Source: Myxococcota bacterium (GTDB lineage: Bacteria > Myxococcota_C > UBA6777). Taken from it: 64,000 bases of DNA. The DNA lies in contig JAKLKB010000018.1 of assembly GCA_023150835.1 (NCBI GenBank), forward strand, positions 1-64,000, given 5' to 3'. The notes beneath the pieces are model-generated. The model was not told where the DNA came from, did no database searches, and saw nothing but the letters and a program-made list of their open reading frames with translations. A program made the translations under genes and the position numbers. Positions 18,172 to 27,207 of this stretch are shown here, piece by piece (position 1 is the stretch's first letter; each line of letters starts with the position of its first letter).

Positions 18172-18192
18172 TAGGGCTTACGCAGTTGCCCC

Positions 18193-18313
18193 CAAAAAAG
18201 CCGTGTTCACGCCACTTGAAGCGACAAAGTCGTCTGCGTGAAAAACCGTGATCTCTTCGCCAACACGGGGTCAAGGGGCGATAGTCCCTTGCGGGGCGTG
18301 GGGTTCCAACCCC
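18193..18313 (+). repeat. Element A copy 2
   Basis: It shares AAAAAAGCCGTGTTC, CGCCAACACGGGGTCAAGGG and the CCCTTGCGGGG block with the other copies, and ends in a GGGGTTCCAACCCC hairpin. It lies between convergent genes. Confidence 0.75.
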
Positions 18314-18342
18314 ACATCACCGGCCCAACCGCGAAAGTCTTG

Positions 18343-19515
18343 TCAATTGTCAAAAGCTGCAAGACCCGTGATCTCTTTGCCCAAGATCAGCTTGTGGATA
18401 TTTTCGGTCCCTTCGTAGGTAAGGACACTTTCGAGGTTCATCACGTGCCGCATAATCGGGTACTCAGCGGTGATCCCGCTTGCCCCCAAGAGTTCGCGGG
18501 CTGTGCGTGCGATCTCGATGGCGATCCGCACGTTGTTCATTTTGGCCATCGAAACGTGCGTGTGGTGGCTTGCTGCCATGTCGCGCAGCCGACCGATGTG
18601 CAACGACAAAAGCTGGCCCTTGCTGATCTCCGTCAACATCCACACCAACTTCTCTTGCACCATCTGATAACCCGCGATAGGCCGAGAGAACTGCACACGC
18701 TCTTTCGCATACGAAAGGGCCGTTTCATAACACGCCATCGCCGCCCCAAGTGCTCCCCAACTGATGCCATAGCGCGCTGAATCCAAGCATTGCAACGCCG
18801 CTTTCAATCCGACTGCGTTGGGAAGGCGGTTTGCGACAGGGATACGGCAATCTTCCATGATCAACTCGCCTGTATGCGACGCACGCAACGAGTACTTGCG
18901 CTTGATCTCGACCTGTTCCAATCCTGCGGTTCCTCGATCGATCAGAAATCCACCGATCTGGCCTTGATCATCCTTGGCCCAAACCAACGAGACATCGGCG
19001 ATATCTGCATTGGTGATCCAACGCTTGGTTCCGTTGAGGACGTAGTGATCGCCATCGCGCCGCGCACGAGTCAACATCCCGTTCGGATTCGAGCCAAAGT
19101 CCGGCTCTGTCAAACCAAAGCACCCAATCGCCCGTCCCTTCGCCATATCTGGCAACCAGCGCCGCCGTTGTTCTTCGGAGCCAAACTTCCAAATCGGCAA
19201 CATCACAAGACTCGATTGCACCGAGCAAAAGCTGCGCACCCCCGAATCTCCACGCTCCAATTCTTGGCAAACCAAACCATACGCCACATACGAAGCCCCC
19301 GATCCTCCGTACTCTTCGGGCAAAAACGACCCCAGATAACCTTGTTCCCCCAGCACCTTTGACAACGCATCGGGGAAGGTGTGCGCTTCAAAATGCCCTT
19401 CAATCGTCGGCAAGATCTCACGTTCCACGAAGGTTCGTGTTTCGTCACGGATCATCCGCTCTTCTTCGCTCAACATCCGATCGATCTGCAAAAAGTCTAC
19501 ACCTTGAAAGCTCAT
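18343..19515 (-). CDS. gcdH: Glutaryl-CoA dehydrogenase
   Basis: This encodes 390 residues, full length for the family. ATG at 19515 follows AGGAGAG. It is an FAD-dependent acyl-CoA dehydrogenase that oxidises and decarboxylates glutaryl-CoA to crotonyl-CoA in lysine and tryptophan breakdown. The FAD-binding CFGLTEPDFGSNP motif and the C-terminal YEGTENIHKLILGKEITG segment, which carries the catalytic Glu (about residue 368), are diagnostic. The spacing and the ILGKEITG ending match glutaryl-CoA dehydrogenases better than other acyl-CoA dehydrogenases. No electron-transfer flavoprotein or lysine-degradation gene is next to it. Confidence 0.88.
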   Translation of the reverse strand: MSFQGVDFLQIDRMLSEEERMIRDETRTFVEREILPTIEGHFEAHTFPDALSKVLGEQGYLGSFLPEEYGGSGASYVAYGLVCQELERGDSGVRSFCSVQSSLVMLPIWKFGSEEQRRRWLPDMAKGRAIGCFGLTEPDFGSNPNGMLTRARRDGDHYVLNGTKRWITNADIADVSLVWAKDDQGQIGGFLIDRGTAGLEQVEIKRKYSLRASHTGELIMEDCRIPVANRLPNAVGLKAALQCLDSARYGISWGALGAAMACYETALSYAKERVQFSRPIAGYQMVQEKLVWMLTEISKGQLLSLHIGRLRDMAASHHTHVSMAKMNNVRIAIEIARTARELLGASGITAEYPIMRHVMNLESVLTYEGTENIHKLILGKEITGLAAFDN

Positions 19516-19676
19516 CTTTCTCTCCTACACATCCCGCGCTCCGTACGCCGCCAAAAACAGCCCTTACGTCAGATCAGCGCGCCATCACAAACTGCTCACC
19601 GTCAAGCTCTGCCGCCCTATAACACAACCGACTACAATCTCCTAGAGGTTTCAAGCTCCAGATCGAACCAATATCA

Positions 19677-19806
19677 CCAAAAAAAGCCGTGTTCGCGCAG
19701 CTTCAAGCGGCGATGTTGTTGGTTTGAAAAACCAAGGCACACTCCGCCAAATACGGGGTCAAGGGAGCCGCGCTCCCTTGCGGGGCGTGGGGCAGCGCCC
19801 CAAAAC
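19677..19806 (+). repeat. Element A copy 3
   Basis: This is a near-complete copy: AAAAAAAGCCGTGTTCGCG, GTTTGAAA, CGCCAAATACGGGGTCAAGG and a final GGGGCAGCGCCCC hairpin. It sits between two minus-strand genes. Confidence 0.75.
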
Positions 19807-19864
19807 GAACAAACCCAGCCGCACATCTCTCCAATCGAAGTGCCATACCGCGATAGTTCGAGCG

Positions 19865-20905
19865 CTATGATGCCGTTGTGGTGGGAGTTTCCGCGATATG
19901 CAAACCGCACTCGCGCTTGGTTTCTTCTTCCCACCACCAACGCCCTGCGCGTTCGTGTTCTCCCGGGCGTGGTGGCCGTGTGCAAGGCTCACATCCAATC
20001 GACACAAAGCCCCGATCATGCAAGGGATTGTAGGGTAGTTCTTGGGCGCGGATGTAGCCCCAAACTTTTGCCAACGTCCATCCTGCCAAGGGATTGATCT
20101 TGACCAACAGCCCTTCTTTTCCGACAAACGCTTCGTCTGGGTGGATCACCAACACCTCTCCCCGTGTACTCGGGCTTTGATCCCTGCGCTGCCCTGTGAT
20201 CCATGCTCGATACGAACGCAACGCACGCTTCAATGGCTCGACCTTACGGATGCCACAGCACTCCTTGTGTCCGTCTGTATAAAAGCTGAACAGTCCCTTT
20301 TTTTTCACCAACGCCTGCAAGGCCGAAGTATCGGGGGCCATCAACGAGATATCGATCCCGTAGTGCTTTCGCACACGCTCAAGGAACTGATACGTCTCAG
20401 GGTGCAAACGCCCTGTATCGAGGCAAAACACCGAAAACGGATACCCCGTCCGCACCGCCATCTCGATCAAAACGACATCTTCGGCCCCACTAAAAGCGAT
20501 CGCGCACTCCTGTCCGAAGGTTTGAAGCGCCCATGTGATGATCTCCAACGGGGGCCGATTTGCATAAGCCTGCTCCAAAACAGCGAGAGACTCCGCAGAT
20601 AGCACCACACTTTCTCGGATACTTTCGCTGGGTGTATCAGGAAATTGTTCGCGCAAAAATTGGAGCACGCTTCGATAGATCTGCTCGCTCCCATCGTCAG
20701 ATTGTACAACAAAAAAAGGAGCGACTTCTACACCATAACGCCCCGCCAACACCATCCCTTCGGAGGTTGCGTTACCTTCCTCTGCGATGATCACCTGATC
20801 GATCTGTTCCCACACTCCGCGTTGACGCAAGAGTTCCTCTGCGTGCAAACATTTTTCGCAATCCCGCCCATCCAACAGGCGCTTCTTCACCATCGTGCGC
20901 TTCAT
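19865..20905 (-). CDS. cysH: APS reductase with N-terminal thioredoxin-like domain
   Basis: This encodes 346 residues. ATG at 20905 follows GGGAGG. Residues about 95-346 form the adenylylsulfate reductase: [15 protein letters not shown] is the nucleotide-binding loop, [14 protein letters not shown] is a family motif, and the ECCGI and GCEPCT cysteine pairs bind the [4Fe-4S] cluster that marks APS-type enzymes. It reduces APS to sulfite in assimilation. Residues 1-90 are a thioredoxin/glutaredoxin-like domain with a CEKC motif (16-19) and a cis-Pro segment VAPFF. Plant APS reductases carry such a domain at the C-terminus, so the N-terminal placement is unusual. It could provide the electrons internally. 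No other sulfate genes are adjacent. Confidence 0.88.
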   Translation of the reverse strand: MKRTMVKKRLLDGRDCEKCLHAEELLRQRGVWEQIDQVIIAEEGNATSEGMVLAGRYGVEVAPFFVVQSDDGSEQIYRSVLQFLREQFPDTPSESIRESVVLSAESLAVLEQAYANRPPLEIITWALQTFGQECAIAFSGAEDVVLIEMAVRTGYPFSVFCLDTGRLHPETYQFLERVRKHYGIDISLMAPDTSALQALVKKKGLFSFYTDGHKECCGIRKVEPLKRALRSYRAWITGQRRDQSPSTRGEVLVIHPDEAFVGKEGLLVKINPLAGWTLAKVWGYIRAQELPYNPLHDRGFVSIGCEPCTRPPRPGEHERAGRWWWEEETKRECGLHIAETPTTTAS

Positions 20906-21175
20906 CTACACCTCCCGAAGCATCGCAGCTTTTTCACCGAGCCGACACCACACAACCATCGAAAAAACGCCGAAGCAGGTCAAGGGGCTACGCTCGCTCC
21001 TGTAGGATGGAACTGACTTCAAAAAAATCGCGTGTACATTTTTGTGTGTCGTGATATGACAACGCCCCTGCGCATTCTGTCCCGCGCTTGTTCGCGGGTG
21101 CGTCTCCTAGCGGTTCACGGTGAACCTCGCCCTAAAACGCACCCCAATTGTTTCATTGTAAAGGATTGAAATCCA

Positions 21176-21640
21176 ATGAAAAAAATGCTCCTCTTGATCG
21201 CGACCGTTGCTCTCTCCTTCTCCCTTGTTGCATGCAAAAAAGGCTCTGTGGAAGGCAGCTACACACTCGACAAAGCCGCGATGAAAGCCGCAGCCGAAGC
21301 CGAGATCGCCAAAATGGATCCCAAAAAACAAGGATTCGCTAAGTTTGGCCTCGCCATGATCGATATGATGAACATCAGTCTTTCTCTCGAAGCAGGCGGA
21401 AAAGCCACCATGAACACCGAGATGCCCAACCCCTTCAAAAAAGGCGAGATCCGCAAAAAAGCCGAGATGGGAACTTGGAAGATGGATGGCGGTAAAGTCG
21501 TGATCACCACCACCCGCGAAAGCGCCAAAGACAAAACCAAAAAAGAAACCACCGTGAGCTGCGATCTCAGCGGCAACAAACTCTCCTGCGCCCGTGAAGG
21601 CGGCAAGCGCAAGCAAACCTTGGTCTTCATCAAAGGCTAA
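21176..21640 (+). CDS. Small lipoprotein
   Basis: This encodes 154 residues. ATG at 21176 follows AAAGGA. The signal peptide MKKMLLLIATVALSFSLVAC ends in the lipobox L-V-A-C. The mature region is Lys-rich and beta-rich (GSYTLDKAAM, then GTWKMDGGKVVITTT), resembling small lipocalin-like lipoproteins that report on lipid or stress state. The two cysteines near the end (SCDLSGNKLSCAR) may form a disulfide. The function is unknown and it stands alone. Confidence 0.75.
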   Translation: MKKMLLLIATVALSFSLVACKKGSVEGSYTLDKAAMKAAAEAEIAKMDPKKQGFAKFGLAMIDMMNISLSLEAGGKATMNTEMPNPFKKGEIRKKAEMGTWKMDGGKVVITTTRESAKDKTKKETTVSCDLSGNKLSCAREGGKRKQTLVFIKG

Positions 21641-21727
21641 TCCCCCACCAATCCACCCTCTCCATATCCCCGATCTTCTTGATTGCATCGCCTCTTCCCC
21701 CTCCAAAACAAACACTCCCCTGCCTAA

Positions 21728-21838
21728 TACGATATCCGAGTGATGTGTACACGAAGGATCGTGCGTAGACGCCCTGCTTTAGGCAGTCACGGGGGGCTGC
21801 CCCTACATTTTGCGATTACACTATGGGCAGATTTCGTA
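21728..21838 (-). mobile_element. Element B copy (MITE-like), 111 bp, TSD TAA
   Basis: Termini TACGATATCCG and CAGATTTCGTA form inverted repeats. The element is flanked on both sides by TAA (21725-21727 and 21839-21841), a 3-bp target duplication. Inside is the hairpin-forming GGGGGGCTGCCCCTAC segment followed by a T run, which could act as a terminator in this orientation. It encodes no protein. Confidence 0.8.
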
Positions 21839-21976
21839 TAACTTTTCCTTCTTGTTTCTTGTGTGTTTGACAGCGCTCGACACAGAACAAAGATACCTTC
21901 CCATCAGAACACTTTGGCTTGGGTAACGCCCCACAACACACAACCGCTTCACCCACACACCGACCGAGGTCCAAAG

Positions 21977-23050
21977 ATGGCGATCTTGCGAAAAAAACTT
22001 CACTCCAAAAAACCCCGCTCCACCAACAAAAACGATACGCACGAGCCAGATCCCGAATCCATCGCATCGCTCGAAACAGACGACACTCACACCGCCTCTC
22101 CCGACACCATCAACCCCTCTCCTCCTGCCCAAACCCCAGATCGGATCATCACCGCGATCGAAGCCCAAAAGAAAAACCCCGATCGCCTTTCGATCTATCT
22201 CGACGGAGTATTTGCCTTTGGTCTTCCACAAGCGTTGGTGATTCAACACATGCTTTGCAAAGGATGCCGCATCGACGAAGAAAAACAGCGAGCGCTGCTT
22301 GTTGAAGCCCAGCTTGTACGCGCCAAAGAGATCGCGCTCAACTTTCTTTCCTACCAGTCCCGCACCGAACAAGAGGTCATCCAAAAACTCCGAGAACGTG
22401 AGATCGCGCCCGATGTGATCGAACAAGTCATCGCCCGCTTCCGTGAACTCGGCTACCTCAACGATCAAGGCTTTGCCCGATCTTTCGCCCAAAGCCGCCT
22501 CGAAGGACGCGGACAAGGCCCACGACGCATCCAGATGGAACTCAAAAAACGAGGAGTCGCCGAACCCCATATCCGCGAAGCCATCTCCCACCTCCACGAG
22601 CAAAACGATCTCCCCGAAGCCATCCTCCCCCATGCTCAGAAGCGCTGGGAACGCCTGCGCAAAGAACCTCACCCTCAAAAACGCCGACAAAAGTTACTCG
22701 ACTTCCTGCTGCGCCAAGGTGTCGGTTTCGAACTCGCTCAAAAAGTTTTCCATGCTCTCCAACAACAAGACCAAGACGCCGCTTCCTCCACCGATGATCT
22801 CGAAGAACAGGCATCCTTTGAAACCGATGCCATCGAGGCTTTCGATGAATCCTCTGAGATCTTCGATGAACCTGAACCCACCGAACGCGATGCCCTCGAA
22901 GAGATCCGCCCTCTCGCACTCAAACGCTGGCAGCGCCTCGAAATAAGCGAAGCCGATCCCCGAAAACGCAAGCGCAAGCTCACCGACTACCTCCGCCGAC
23001 AAGGCTTTTCCTTTGACGCCATCTCCGCCGTTCTCGAAGAGATATCCTAA
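21977..23050 (+). CDS. recX: Enlarged RecX-family regulator
   Basis: This encodes 357 residues, about twice the usual 150-200 for RecX. ATG at 21977 lies after GAGG. Residues 1-55 are a low-complexity Thr/Pro/Lys-rich extension. The core (about 56-265) has the RecX helical repeats: SRTEQEVIQKLRER, YLNDQGFARSFAQSR, GPRRIQMELKKRGV. The segment KRRQKLLDFLLRQGVGFELAQ is then repeated after an acidic linker as KRKLTDYLRRQGFSFDAIS, so the C-terminal helical repeat has been duplicated. RecX binds RecA filaments and limits recombination. No recA gene is adjacent. Confidence 0.82.
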   Translation: MAILRKKLHSKKPRSTNKNDTHEPDPESIASLETDDTHTASPDTINPSPPAQTPDRIITAIEAQKKNPDRLSIYLDGVFAFGLPQALVIQHMLCKGCRIDEEKQRALLVEAQLVRAKEIALNFLSYQSRTEQEVIQKLREREIAPDVIEQVIARFRELGYLNDQGFARSFAQSRLEGRGQGPRRIQMELKKRGVAEPHIREAISHLHEQNDLPEAILPHAQKRWERLRKEPHPQKRRQKLLDFLLRQGVGFELAQKVFHALQQQDQDAASSTDDLEEQASFETDAIEAFDESSEIFDEPEPTERDALEEIRPLALKRWQRLEISEADPRKRKRKLTDYLRRQGFSFDAISAVLEEIS

Positions 23051-23089
23051 AGGTCTCTAAACTCTTTTTCTCAAAACCTCAAAAGCCTC

Positions 23090-23287
23090 TCAGGGAAAAG
23101 GTAGCTCGACTTCACAAAATTGCTCGCGCATCTCGTTCCATCGCTGAAGATCCGCCTTCGCACTCGAAACAACGACCTTCCCTGTCTCTTCGTTGGCGGC
23201 TTGGGGTTCTTCGCTTTCTGGCAAACGCAAGCAAAAACCTGAATAGTTGGTTTCCATTTCTTGATGAGTAATTGTACGCTCAGACAT
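23090..23287 (-). CDS. Small hypothetical protein
   Basis: This encodes 65 residues. ATG at 23287 follows a strong AGGAGGG. The peptide is soluble, acidic and without recognised motif (it includes YSGFCLRLPESEEPQAANEE). The strong ribosome binding site is the main support. It lies between recX (convergent) and the AgmX/PglI-type gene. Confidence 0.5.
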   Translation of the reverse strand: MSERTITHQEMETNYSGFCLRLPESEEPQAANEETGKVVVSSAKADLQRWNEMREQFCEVELPFP

Positions 23288-23643
23288 CGCTCTCTCCCTC
23301 CTAATCGCCCTGTGGGGCATACACGACATTTCTGTTTCTCTCGTCGATAGCGATATCCTTCGTGCAATACAAACACCACAAACGTTAGAAACATCAAAGA
23401 AAGCAGGTATTTCAATGAACTAAGTTTTGAACAACGCTTCAAATCCTCCTGAATCTCTACTCAATCCAAGTGAACGGCACTTCATACGGAACCCCAGCGA
23501 CCCAACCGCGCAGCCTTGTTCTCAGCACAAACAGACCCATCCCCCCCAAGCCCCTCGCGGGATCGGAAAAGCGGCAACGATCGGCGTATCTGCGGGTAGC
23601 ACAAACAGCCCCCCCCCTCCAAGCCCCCCAGCAAGCCCCAAGA
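23288..23643. other. Intergenic region, degenerate repeat remnants
   Basis: About 350 bp separate two minus-strand genes. The right half contains G-poor, C-run-rich DNA (CCCCCCAAGCCCCTCGCGGG) that loosely resembles element A. No gene is supported here. Confidence 0.4.
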
Positions 23644-24912
23644 TTATTTGTGAGCGAAGTTGAGTGGGTAGGTGACGCGAACCGCCTTTCCCTGAGGGGG
23701 AGCAGGGAAACGAAGGGCTTGGAAGTGACGAAGGAGACAGGCCTCGACTTCGGGGGATTGGAGTGTGCTGCTTTTGACGCGGGCTTCAGCGACATCGCCT
23801 GCGGCTTGGATGGCAAAGGACATCACCACACGACCTTTTAAACCGGGACGAGACTTTAAGGCTTGCTCATAACAACGCTTAAAGTGAGAAACGTTCTCGC
23901 GGATCACTTGCACGATGCTGCGACGGCCCCAATGCGAAGCGACAACGTTCGTTTTTGGAGACACAGGCGCGGGAGGTTGGCTCGTTGGAGCCGTGGGCGC
24001 ATGGGCTTCGTGGGCTCGATGGGACGGGGGATCTTGTGCGATCTGTTGTGGAAGTCCTGAGGAGATAGCCTTGGGGGCGTCGTCGCTCTCTGTGTCAAGC
24101 ACGTCAGGCAGGCGTCGGATGTGCATCACCACCAACACTTTTTCGCGAGCCTTGCCCCTCCGCTGAAGTGGGGCATGACCGATCACAACGAAACGACCGG
24201 GCTTTACAAACAACCGCGTGCGCAAGTGAACCGATGAAACAAACTTGGTGTCCGCGCCCTTTGGTCCGACAGAAGAAAACATCTCGTTTTGGCTGATCTG
24301 AAACTCCACAAGGACGGCTGCTTGTGGATGAGGCGTCTGATGCAGGCGGATGGACACAAAAGGATCGGAGATGTTCGTTAGGTTGGTGATCTTGGCCTTG
24401 GCTTCTTCGTGGTTGCTTGCGTGCAAGTAAAGCTGTTCAACGAGCGAAAAGCCTGAAACGGTTGGAAACGTCTGAGAAAGAGCGGTCAACATGCCCGTCG
24501 GAACGTGCTCTTCAACCACTTCGCCCTTTGACAACGTTTTCACAAAGAACAAGCGTACGCCAAATTGCGACAAGGGAGTGTCCAATTGCTTGCTTGCCGC
24601 CCGAAGTCTTTGCAAGAGAGCGGGATGAGCGCGAACCAAGATCTTGTTTAGGGTGTGATTGTAGCGGATCTCCGTGTCTCGATATTCACGCGGCACAAAC
24701 AGGCGCAACAACTCCACCACGCGATAACCATCCGCTGAACGCAGCGAAAGGATCATCGTTTCCCGTTGATCAGGCTCCACCACACGCCTTGGACTTGGCG
24801 GGTTAGACGGAGGGGTCGGTGGACCCGCCATCACCGAGGCTTCCGACCACAACACGCACACCAAACACAAGCCGAACAAAAAACCAATCGCACTTTTTTT
24901 TGATCGATTCAT
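23644..24912 (-). CDS. AgmX/PglI C-terminal domain protein, exported
   Basis: This encodes 422 residues. ATG at 24912 follows AAGGAG. A signal peptide (residues 1-29) is followed by a Pro-rich segment. A region around residues 55-115 (VVELLRLFVPREY, then LNKILVRAHPALLQRL) recalls the small N-domains of secretin-like proteins. A Pro/Ala linker leads to the C-terminal domain (about 330-422): VIRENVSHFKRCYEQAL, then GRVVMSFAIQAAGDV, then VEACLLRHFQALRFPAP. This is the AgmX/PglI or TonB-like fold with two paired cysteines, common in myxobacteria and linked there to gliding and periplasmic machinery. The exact role here is unknown. Confidence 0.8.
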   Translation of the reverse strand: MNRSKKSAIGFLFGLCLVCVLWSEASVMAGPPTPPSNPPSPRRVVEPDQRETMILSLRSADGYRVVELLRLFVPREYRDTEIRYNHTLNKILVRAHPALLQRLRAASKQLDTPLSQFGVRLFFVKTLSKGEVVEEHVPTGMLTALSQTFPTVSGFSLVEQLYLHASNHEEAKAKITNLTNISDPFVSIRLHQTPHPQAAVLVEFQISQNEMFSSVGPKGADTKFVSSVHLRTRLFVKPGRFVVIGHAPLQRRGKAREKVLVVMHIRRLPDVLDTESDDAPKAISSGLPQQIAQDPPSHRAHEAHAPTAPTSQPPAPVSPKTNVVASHWGRRSIVQVIRENVSHFKRCYEQALKSRPGLKGRVVMSFAIQAAGDVAEARVKSSTLQSPEVEACLLRHFQALRFPAPPQGKAVRVTYPLNFAHK

Positions 24913-24945
24913 CGTTGATCTCCTTCTTAATTAAGAGAGGACTTA

Positions 24946-25050
24946 CGCAGTTCGATACGAAAAAGGCCCATGTTCGGGCGTGGGCGGCTCGCGAACCGTC
25001 CCTACAACGTTCTGATATCTCAGGGTTTCCCTTTTCGACTGCGTAAGCCC
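24946..25050. repeat. Imperfect inverted repeat between genes
   Basis: The sequence starts GGACTTACGCAGTTCGATACG and ends with TTTTCGACTGCGTAAGCCC, so its ends are inverted copies (CTTACGCAGTTCGA against TCGACTGCGTAAG) about 100 bp apart. The left end resembles DNA just upstream of element A copy 2. Confidence 0.5.
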
Positions 25051-25054
25051 AAGA

Positions 25055-26593
25055 TTACAAAATTAAAACAGGCTGTTTTGTTTCTTCCGCGATATCGCGA
25101 GGAATCACTTTAGGCACCCAAGGAAGCGCTGATGGGATCTTCTCTTGGTGCTTTGCGGTTCGGCCTTTTTCAGCCTCTACCGCATCCGCTCCTCCCCTCT
25201 CGATCGCCAAAAAGGCGCTGGGATCGTCTTCTACGCGCACCTCCATTTCTGCGTTCCCATGCCTTGCGTCTTCTCTACTCCCGTACCTTGCGTCTTCTCC
25301 GCTCCCGTACCTTGCATCCAAAGACACGACACGCACCACAACATCAGAGAAAGACATCGTCGCCTCTTTTTGTAATCGCCCACGATAACGAGCCTCTGCG
25401 TGCGTGAAATGTCCTACTCGTTTGGGGACGACCACCACAACACGCACAGCTTCGAGTTCATTGATGCCCTGTTGACGGCGTGCTTCGATGCCCTGTTGGT
25501 GGGGATTTTGGCCGCTTTTCTGTGTGTGGGTTCGGACATCGCGTTGCTTTGGCTGTGAGGTATAGGCAACGATCCGAATGGACTCTTGATGTAACCAAAC
25601 ATCCGCAACATCGGGCATACTTGCGATGTTCTTCGGATTTGCCGTGATCTTCGGTTCACGAGTCCTCGTCGGCGGTTTTACGGATCGGGCCATCACAAGC
25701 CGCTGTGCCTTGACAGCACGGCGTGGAGAAGGCGTGATGTGCGATGAAGCCTCGGGAGAGCGACGTGCTACGCCATGAAAAGCGTCGGGAGAGCGGCGTG
25801 CGGCATGGTGCGAAGTATCAGGGGAGCGGCGTGCTGCATGGTGCGAAGTATCAGGGGAGCGGCGTGCTGCATGGTGCGAAGTATCAGGGGAGCGGCGTGC
25901 TGTGCGATGCGAAAGCGATCGAGACAAAGGCCGACCCTCCGAATCCTCCCGCTGTTTCGATGTTTCAAACTGCCCCAACAGCACCGCAGCCCCCACCAAA
26001 ACGCAAACCAACGCAGACCACGCCAACGAGCGCAACGAAAACAGCGAGCGCAACGTAGAAAAAAAACCGCGCAGCGTAGAAAAAAAACCGCACAGCGTAG
26101 AAAACAACCCGTGCAGCGTAGAAAACAACCAGAGCGGTTTGGTTTGCCCCGCTGATCCAGCGCCGTCTCTCCCCGCGACATCCGAGCTTTTTAGACCATC
26201 CGTGACTGTTGCGATACCTTCCGCGCCTTTTGCTCGAAACACCCGCTCCAAGTTCCGCTGATGTCCGACTTTTGGGGCGCTCGAAAAGACAGCCTCGACG
26301 ATCCGCTGATGCTCGGCTTCTGACACGCTCGAAAAGACGCTTTGTGATGGAGTCAAAAGAGCCGATAGCGCGAGATGTTTGCTCACTTCCTTTTGGCAAG
26401 CCGCGCAATCTTTTTGATGGCGCTCGAAAGCCCCCGAAGATTCGACATCAAGCTCACCAAACAGATACGCTTCGCGATCCATGCAAGACGCCGCTCTGTC
26501 CGAACCATCCGCGATTCCATGTTTGTTTTGTTCTGCAAAAGACACCACTCGCTCCGAACCCGCAGGTGCTCTGTCGTTGCGTTGTCTTGTCAT
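25055..26593 (-). CDS. Anti-sigma factor with HC2-type zinc finger
   Basis: This encodes 512 residues. Its ATG (26593) overlaps the sigma factor stop as ATGA and sits behind GGAGG, so translation is coupled. The cytoplasmic N-terminus has the zinc-finger motif H-Q-K-D-C-A-A-C (Hx3Cx2C) preceded by a helix, as in ZAS-type anti-sigma factors. One membrane helix follows (LAWSALVCVLVGAAVLL, near residues 195-211). The rest is periplasmic, basic and disordered. Three in-frame minisatellites encode FSTLRG-type, RRSPDTSHHAA and DARYGSGE repeats. The protein probably holds the ECF sigma factor at the membrane until a signal is sensed. Confidence 0.78.
   Translation of the reverse strand: MTRQRNDRAPAGSERVVSFAEQNKHGIADGSDRAASCMDREAYLFGELDVESSGAFERHQKDCAACQKEVSKHLALSALLTPSQSVFSSVSEAEHQRIVEAVFSSAPKVGHQRNLERVFRAKGAEGIATVTDGLKSSDVAGRDGAGSAGQTKPLWLFSTLHGLFSTLCGFFSTLRGFFSTLRSLFSLRSLAWSALVCVLVGAAVLLGQFETSKQREDSEGRPLSRSLSHRTARRSPDTSHHAARRSPDTSHHAARRSPDTSHHAARRSPDAFHGVARRSPEASSHITPSPRRAVKAQRLVMARSVKPPTRTREPKITANPKNIASMPDVADVWLHQESIRIVAYTSQPKQRDVRTHTQKSGQNPHQQGIEARRQQGINELEAVRVVVVVPKRVGHFTHAEARYRGRLQKEATMSFSDVVVRVVSLDARYGSGEDARYGSREDARHGNAEMEVRVEDDPSAFLAIERGGADAVEAEKGRTAKHQEKIPSALPWVPKVIPRDIAEETKQPVLIL
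25257..25320 (-). repeat. 24-bp in-frame minisatellite (DARYGSGE repeats)
   Basis: Two and a half copies of a 24-bp unit encode DARYGSGE, DARYGSRE and DARHGNAE near the C-terminus of the anti-sigma factor. Confidence 0.7.
25753..25913 (-). repeat. 33-bp in-frame minisatellite (RRSPDTSHHAA repeats)
   Basis: About five copies of a 33-bp unit occur, three of them nearly identical. Each encodes the eleven residues RRSPDTSHHAA in the periplasmic part of the anti-sigma factor. Confidence 0.85.
26044..26133 (-). repeat. 21-bp in-frame minisatellite (LFSTLRG repeats)
   Basis: About four copies of a 21-bp unit encode FSTLRGF-type heptads just before the membrane helix of the anti-sigma factor. Confidence 0.75.
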
Positions 26594-27207
26594 CGCTCCT
26601 CCCCTCTTTGGCCAAGCAGCGACAGCCATTCGGGCGCTTGTATCGTGATATGTGACGCCAACTTTTTGCGCGCAGAGAAATAGTAGCCGCGTGCGGTGGT
26701 GGCTTGGCAAGCCATCAGTTCTGCGATCTCTTTGCCTGATCGCTGTTCGATATCGCGCAGCACAAAAGCGATACGCTCTTGTTCAGAAAGTCGCTCAAGG
26801 GCTTTCCCTAAAAACACCTGAAATTGTTGTGTCCGTAGGTATCCCTCTTGCGAAGCCGGAATCGCCGCGCTATCGGTACACTCCAGCACATCCGAGCCGA
26901 GATCGCGGGCTGCTCGTTTGCGCAACCACCCATAACAAGCATGCACCGTCACACGATACAGCCAACCATCGGGGTTTTGCTCCTGATCGACCTCTTCCCA
27001 ACGCTGGTACAACACAAGCGCCACCTCTTGTAAGATATCCAAGGCCGCTTCCCGATCCCGCAACACCCGACACGCGATACCCAACAGACGATCTTGTCTT
27101 TCCCTCAAAAAAGACGAATATGCAGATCGCTTTTTTCGCAAAGAAAGCGCCTCTCTTTCGGACAAAGACGTCTCCCTTCTTGTTTCGTCTGGTTCGCTCT
27201 GTTGCAT
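26590..27207 (-). CDS. ECF-family RNA polymerase sigma factor
   Basis: This encodes 205 residues from ATG 27207 (GGTGGAG upstream); 27285 is an alternative start. The frame extends further upstream only because it runs into element B. Region 2 is recognisable as FLRERQDRLLGIACRVL, then AALDILQEVALVLYQRW and the helix PDGWLYRVTVHACYGWLRKR. Region 4 contains LERLSEQERIAFVLRDIEQRSGKEIAELMACQ, then the recognition helix ATTARGYYFSARKKL. It directs core RNA polymerase to a regulon that usually includes its own operon. The overlapping downstream gene encodes its presumed anti-sigma factor. Confidence 0.88.
   Translation of the reverse strand: MQQSEPDETRRETSLSEREALSLRKKRSAYSSFLRERQDRLLGIACRVLRDREAALDILQEVALVLYQRWEEVDQEQNPDGWLYRVTVHACYGWLRKRAARDLGSDVLECTDSAAIPASQEGYLRTQQFQVFLGKALERLSEQERIAFVLRDIEQRSGKEIAELMACQATTARGYYFSARKKLASHITIQAPEWLSLLGQRGEER

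Noticed and set aside
23071-23442. Possible small membrane protein with a TTG start after AGGAGG
   Set aside because: The spacing to TTG is only two bases, and most of its length overlaps the better supported 65-residue gene in another frame. A short leader peptide cannot be excluded.
24946-25050. Another element B copy
   Set aside because: It has inverted ends of its own (CTTACGCAG...CTGCGTAAG) and lacks the TACGAAATCCG termini and the GGGCAGCC core.
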